Assembly (NCBI GenBank): GCA_019188255.1
Contig: JAETXT010000016.1
Span: 1,116,001-1,180,000, forward strand
Source of the DNA: Verticillium longisporum
Taxonomy: Eukaryota; Ascomycota; Sordariomycetes; Glomerellales; Plectosphaerellaceae
Length of the DNA: 64,000 bases
Direction: 5' to 3'
Shown: piece after piece, positions 58,627 to 64,000 of the stretch
Numbering within the stretch: position 1 is the stretch's first letter
Layout of the letters: each line of letters begins with the position of its first letter
The notes under the pieces: generated by a model
The model's input: only the letters and a program-made list of their open reading frames with translations
What the model was told of the DNA's origin: nothing
Databases searched by the model: none
Position numbers and translations under genes: made by a program

Positions 58627-61600
58627 TATAAGGAGTTGGACGTTAGACGTCTAGTAGCGGTTTATCGCTAATAAATTAGTAATAAGATCTAGTTTATAAA
58701 TAGAGTTAAGGTTATATTCGATAGCCTTAATAAGTTAAAGTTATAATACTAGTACGCTAATTGAAATCCGAACTATCTACTTTCCCTAATTAAGGCCCTT
58801 AGCCTAATACCTTTATATTCTTTAATTTCTATAACTTATAATTAGATTAAGCTAAGTAATAGATTAAACTAAGTATATTAGGATTTAGAAGCGAACTATT
58901 TATTATAATAATTAATAGTTAGACGATAAGCTTATAGGGATATTATCGGAATCGTCGAGAAATAATTATAATAGAAAGACTATACTTAAACTAGGATCCT
59001 TTTCGCTAAAATATTACTAGACTATTAAAGAGCTTTCTTAATAAATAGAACCTTAATTATAGATATTCTAAGCCTTAATCGAGGAACTCCGAGAATAGAA
59101 GCTAGGAAATCGATTTCTAATTTAATACTTTATTAAATAGACTTTAATTATAAAGAATTATAATAAACCTTTTATTTATAATTATAAGATATTTAAGGAG
59201 GATACTATAATCGCTTAAATTAACGATTAATTTATTATTATTAAGGCTAGAAATACTTTCTAGCTTAATATAAATATAGCCTAAATTATTAAATAATTAA
59301 TAATTAAATTTACTTATATTTATTAAATAATATAGTAAAATTATATATAAAACCTAGAAGTAATTTACTAAGAGGACCCTAATAATAACGATATAAGTAT
59401 CTATTAAAGGGACTTTTAAAGCTTTATTAAATAAGGATCCCTCTTAAAGGACCTATAAAACCTAATTTATCGGAAATAATTATATTTATTATACTTTAAA
59501 AGTAATAGAGATATCTCCTCTTTAATATTCTTTAATTATTAGGAAAGTATTTATTAATTATTTAGCGAAAGCGTAGACTATAATAAAGAATATATTTTCG
59601 GATATTTCTAATAGCTCCTTTATTTTATATAGGATAAGTTAATAGAGTATTATATTCCTATTAAGGATACTAGAATAATTATATATAAAGCTTAGAGAAT
59701 ATAAAATATTAATTAATTATAGAATAAATAATAAGAGAGGAAGAAATAAATATACTCTTAATCGAACTAGGGCGAATAATATAATATAGTACCTATATAT
59801 AGGGGGCTTAAGAGAGAAACCCTATAGGACTAGTTACTAGTGAAACGAGGACGACCCTCGTACTATAATAGAGGGACTACTCCTTGCTAAGCGAGGAACC
59901 TAAACCTATACTTTATAAGAACTCCGTCTAGAGGCCGAGGGGCTACCCCTATAACGTCTATAAATATATACTTCTATTATAATAAAACCGGCTATTAGGT
60001 ATAAAATTACTTATAACTAGACCCCTAGAGATATAAGGCTATAATTATAGGTATATAATTACTTAAATTCGAGGGCGTTTAGGTAATAGAGCTCTTAGAA
60101 AACGACTTAGTATAGGCCCCGACTTAAAGGGTACTATATTTAAGATAAATATCGGGAAAACCGCTAAAATATTAACGATTACTTTATAATAAGATAAGGA
60201 GATTAAATTCTCTATTAATCTAGATATTAATATTATAGTAGATATTATTAATCCTATTCTCGTTTAATTATTAAAGTTATAAGAAATAGAAGGTATAGAA
60301 GCCCTTAAACTATAAACGTTTAATAGCTAAATAGCGATTAATTATAGGATATTCGCGCTCTTTTTCTATTTACTAGATATATAGAACTGCCCCCGATTAT
60401 TATATTAGCTATTCATATGTATAGAATAGCCTAAAGGGTCTAGCTATATACTCCTATTTAATAATAGTATAGGGAAGGAAGGTATTTAAGTAGATATCTC
60501 TATTTAATCCTTTACTTAGGGCTATATATTAAATACGGATTTAGAAGAGTTCGTAAAGATATTAATTAAGGATAAAGTTAAAGCTTATATTGCTTATATT
60601 ATTTAAGCTATAATAATAATACTTAATATAATTATCCCTATTATTAACGACCTACCCCTAGATAAGGGGTAAACTAAAGTATTTCCTATAGAACTTATTA
60701 AATTCGAAGATATTTTCTCTAAAGACTTAGTAAAGGAATTATTAATATTAAAAGACGTAGAGTACTTAGTAGACCTAAAAGAGAGAGCTAAACCCCTTTA
60801 TAGCCCTATCTATTTATTATTATAGAGGTAATTAAAAGAGCTCTATTACTATATTATAGAAGGGGAAGCTATAGGGAGGATTAAAAAGTCTATTAGCCCT
60901 ATAAGGGCCCTAGTCCTATTTATACTAAAGAAGGATAGGAGCTTACGTCTATATATAGATTATTAAAGCTTTAATATAATTATAATAAAGAACTATTACC
61001 CTCTCTCATTAATAGGCGAACTTTTAGACTACCTTATAGGAGTAAAGTACTTTTCTAAGGTCGATATCTAGGATATTTATTATTAGATTTATATTAAAAA
61101 GAGCGATTAATAGAAAATAGCTTTCCGGATAAGATATAAGTATTATAAATATATTATAATATTATTTAGATTAATAAATACTCTTATTACTTTCTAAGTA
61201 TATATTTACTAAATACTCGCTAGACTATTAGACGATTTCTATATCGCTTATTTAGATAATATATTAATTTATTTATAAATAAGGGAGGAGTATATAGCCT
61301 ATTTCTAGTAAATCCTAAAAAGACTTTAGGACTTTAAGCTCTTTATTAAATAATCGAAGTACCTATTTTACTAAGATAAAGTAGAATTCCTAGGATTTAT
61401 TATCTTAAAAGAAAATATAGCTATAGATCTAAACTATATCCGAGCTATAGCTAAATAATAACCCTTAGAATCCTTTAAGGATATATAAGTATTCCTAGGC
61501 TTTATAAACTTCTATAGATAGTTTATAGAAGGCTATTTAAAAATAATAGCCCCTTTATCTACTCTATTAAAAGGAAGTATTATAGGGGTTAAGAAGGGGC

Positions 61601-64000
61601 TATTTAAATAGCTACTTAAGGCTTAGAAGGTATTTAAATAATTAAAAATTATATTTACTATTATTACGATTTTAAGATATTAAGACTATATATTAGAAGG
61701 CTAGGTCGAGATTAATATATTTAATAATACTATTTTAGGGATCTTTAACTAAAAATATAAACATAAATAGAAATCAATTATTTACTATTTATAGAAACTA
61801 TTATTAACTAAATAGTAATAAAGTACTAAATAATAAGAACTATTTATAATTATAAAGAGCTTTAAATATTAGCGCTATTACTTAGAGGATATAGAATAGG
61901 TTTTTATTATATTAATTAATTATTAAGCTCTTAAAAGTATTATATAAATATTAATAAGAGACCTTTAAGGAAGGCTTATATAATAAATATATAAATTATT
62001 ATCTTTTAATTTTAAAATCTAATATTAGCTTAGGGTTATAAACCTAGCTAATAGCCTCTTAAGGCGATTAGACTATATAGGGGAATAAGCGCTAATAAAT
62101 AATATATTTCCTATTTTATTTAAAAAGCTGTAATTAATAGAAGACTTAGCTATAGATATTTAGCGAGCTATTATTAAGATTAAGCTAAAGGACGCTATAA
62201 ATAGAGCCTACATCTAAGCTATAAAGGCGACCCTATAAAGATAGAAGCTTATCCCTATATTAGAACGATATTATAGCTCTAGGGAAAAGGGGACTTTACC
62301 TTTTAAGTAAAAGGTAAAATATACCTATACTACTATTAAGAAAGAAGCTCTTTCTCGACCCCGAAATTAAAAAGCTAAGGCCGAGAAGTTAATAATAATT
62401 CGCTAAGAGATTATTTAAATAGAGTCTAAGGACTTAGGAGAGTCTAGGGTTATTATTCTAGATTAATATATTCTATATTCTATTATAAAAGAGCTTATAA
62501 AGAACGAAATAATATTAAGGTTTACTTTTATTTTAGAATTTAAGAACTTAATTAGAGGTCTATAGGCTATTAATCTAGGATACTTTCTCTAAAAGGAGAA
62601 TATAAGCTAATAAGCTAGAAGAAGAGCGGAATATACTTTAGATAAATAAAGTACTTTCCCCTTTAAAGGATAATTTATTATCCCTTTATAAAGGACTCTC
62701 TATAAAGAGCTATTAAAATAATACTATAATAATCTATAAATAGGATATATAAGGGCTAATAAGACCTTCGAACTTCTAAGGAGAAAGTTCTATTAAGAGA
62801 ATATATTAATAGATATATATTAATCTATTATTAAGTACTTAATATATTAAGGGATATAAGTACTCTAGTATAAGCTATATAGGAAGCTATAATCGCTATT
62901 ACTTCTATTATATCCCTTCTAAGAGATCTCTTTAGACTTTATTATAGGTCTAGCGCTAATAATAAAGGATAATAATCTAGAATATAATTTTATCTTTATT
63001 ATCGTAGATCGTTTTATAAAGGTCGCTTAGTTCCTAATAATCTATAAGATATTTATAATTATAGGCTTAAGTACTATTCTTTATAAAGAAATAGAGTATC
63101 GGTTTAGGAATCTAGAGGGTATTATAAGTAATAGGGATAAGCTCTTTATTAGTTAATTCTAGGAGGAATTCTACTAGGAAAGAGCAATTAAACGCTACCT
63201 ATCTATAGCCTATTACCCTTAGATAAATAGATAGATAGAGAGAACCTACTAGATATTAAAAAAGTACCTTTACTATATTAGTAACTAAGCGCTAAAAAAG
63301 TAGCTATATTATTTAAAAGAAGTAGAGTTCTCTTATAATAATAATATATATAGTATTATTAATATTTTACTATTCGAGGCTCTATATAGGTACTATTTAA
63401 GGATAATCGACTATATAGCCTTAAAAGAGGATATTAAGGTTAAGGGCGTAAAGGAAAGAATTAAATAGATTACGATTATTCGCTAATTAATTAGCGAAAA
63501 TTAATAATATATAGTACGTACTTAAGCTTTCTATTATAATAAGAAGTATATATTAAAGGTCTTTAAGGTCGGAGACGTTATAGGCCTCTTTATTAAGAAC
63601 TTCCGCTTTAAATCGAATCGGAAGCTAGTACCTAGGTATATCTAAGTAAAGATTATAGAGAAGGTAGGCGAATAGGCCTACTATATATCGCTCTTTGAGA
63701 TATATATTAGGATATATAATATCTTCCTAGTATCCTCCTTAGAATCTTAATATAATCGCTAAATAAGTATTAAATAATCAGCCTACCTCCCTATATTAGA
63801 AAAAGAATAGGAAGAATAGGAATTCGAGGATACTATAGCTTATAAAGAGGATTAAGAATAAAATTTCTACTTAATAAAATAAGTAAAATAGTTAATTAAA
63901 TATAATACTTAGGAGCTAGAAAGCTATTTAGAAAACGTAGCTTAAATTTTAAAAAGGTATAAGAAATACTAGAAATATAGATATAAGTAATAGGATAAAT
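58627..64000 (+). mobile_element. Gypsy copy G (continues past the right edge)
   Basis: 5' LTR 58,627-58,817 (keeps TTGGACG, less mutated than other copies). The gag region follows to about 60,000 and pol from about 60,000. The RT stretch D-Y-x-S-F-N-I-I-I-I-K-N-Y-Y-P lies at about 60,957, RNase H near 61,650-61,750, integrase core near 62,930-63,030, and chromodomain tail near 63,800-64,000. RIP stops break all frames. It inserted into copy F, making it the younger of the two. Confidence 0.8.

Noticed and set aside
18480..64000. CRISPR array, tRNA or rRNA genes
   Set aside because: No regular spaced repeats, tRNA A/B boxes or rRNA segments were seen; CRISPR is not expected in a fungus.

Overview
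The window is nuclear DNA of a filamentous ascomycete (Pezizomycotina). It carries spliceosomal introns of about 46-101 bp with GT..AG ends and CTAAC/CTAAG branch sites, fungal Uso1, Rat1 and Ira1-type proteins, and a long AT-rich tract almost without CpA/TpG, the mark of repeat-induced point mutation (RIP). The species cannot be named from the sequence.

Positions 1-18,390 are gene-dense, normal-GC DNA with four housekeeping genes. They are a Uso1/p115 vesicle-tethering factor (minus, C-terminus beyond the left edge), the nuclear 5'-3' exoribonuclease Rat1 (plus), a 15-exon neurofibromin/Ira-type Ras GAP of about 2,569 residues (plus), and a 569-residue IMPACT/UPF0029-domain protein (minus, convergent with the Ras GAP). 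Rat1 and the Ras GAP each need one extra base in a homopolymer run to keep a conserved frame.

From about 18,480 to the right edge base composition falls abruptly and no host gene is visible. This part is a nested pile of RIP-destroyed LTR retrotransposons. The main family is a chromodomain Ty3/gypsy element with 191-bp LTRs (nine LTR copies, seven internal segments called A-G here). Copy B (24,173-32,102) is the only one with two LTRs inside the window. In all four copies that reach that far, about 2.2 kb between pol and the 3' LTR holds the wreck of a large reading frame on the strand opposite to pol. A second gypsy family (minus, about 56.2-57.27 kb) and an unclassified repeat (50.34-56.2 kb) also occur.

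Two mobile elements in this graveyard have normal GC and are not RIP-mutated, so they arrived later. One is a 1,860-bp Fot1/pogo-type DNA transposon (22,132-23,991, TA target duplication, transposase broken by one base). The other is a 6,449-bp Ty1/copia element (33,663-40,111) whose two 286-bp LTRs look identical, with an ATTTA target duplication, intact gag and pol frames joined by an ATGA overlap, and a leader with repeated RNA hairpins showing compensatory changes. Paralogous gypsy copies supply the pre-insertion sequence for both.

The layout suggests a gene block bordering a heterochromatic, possibly pericentromeric or subtelomeric, AT-rich block.
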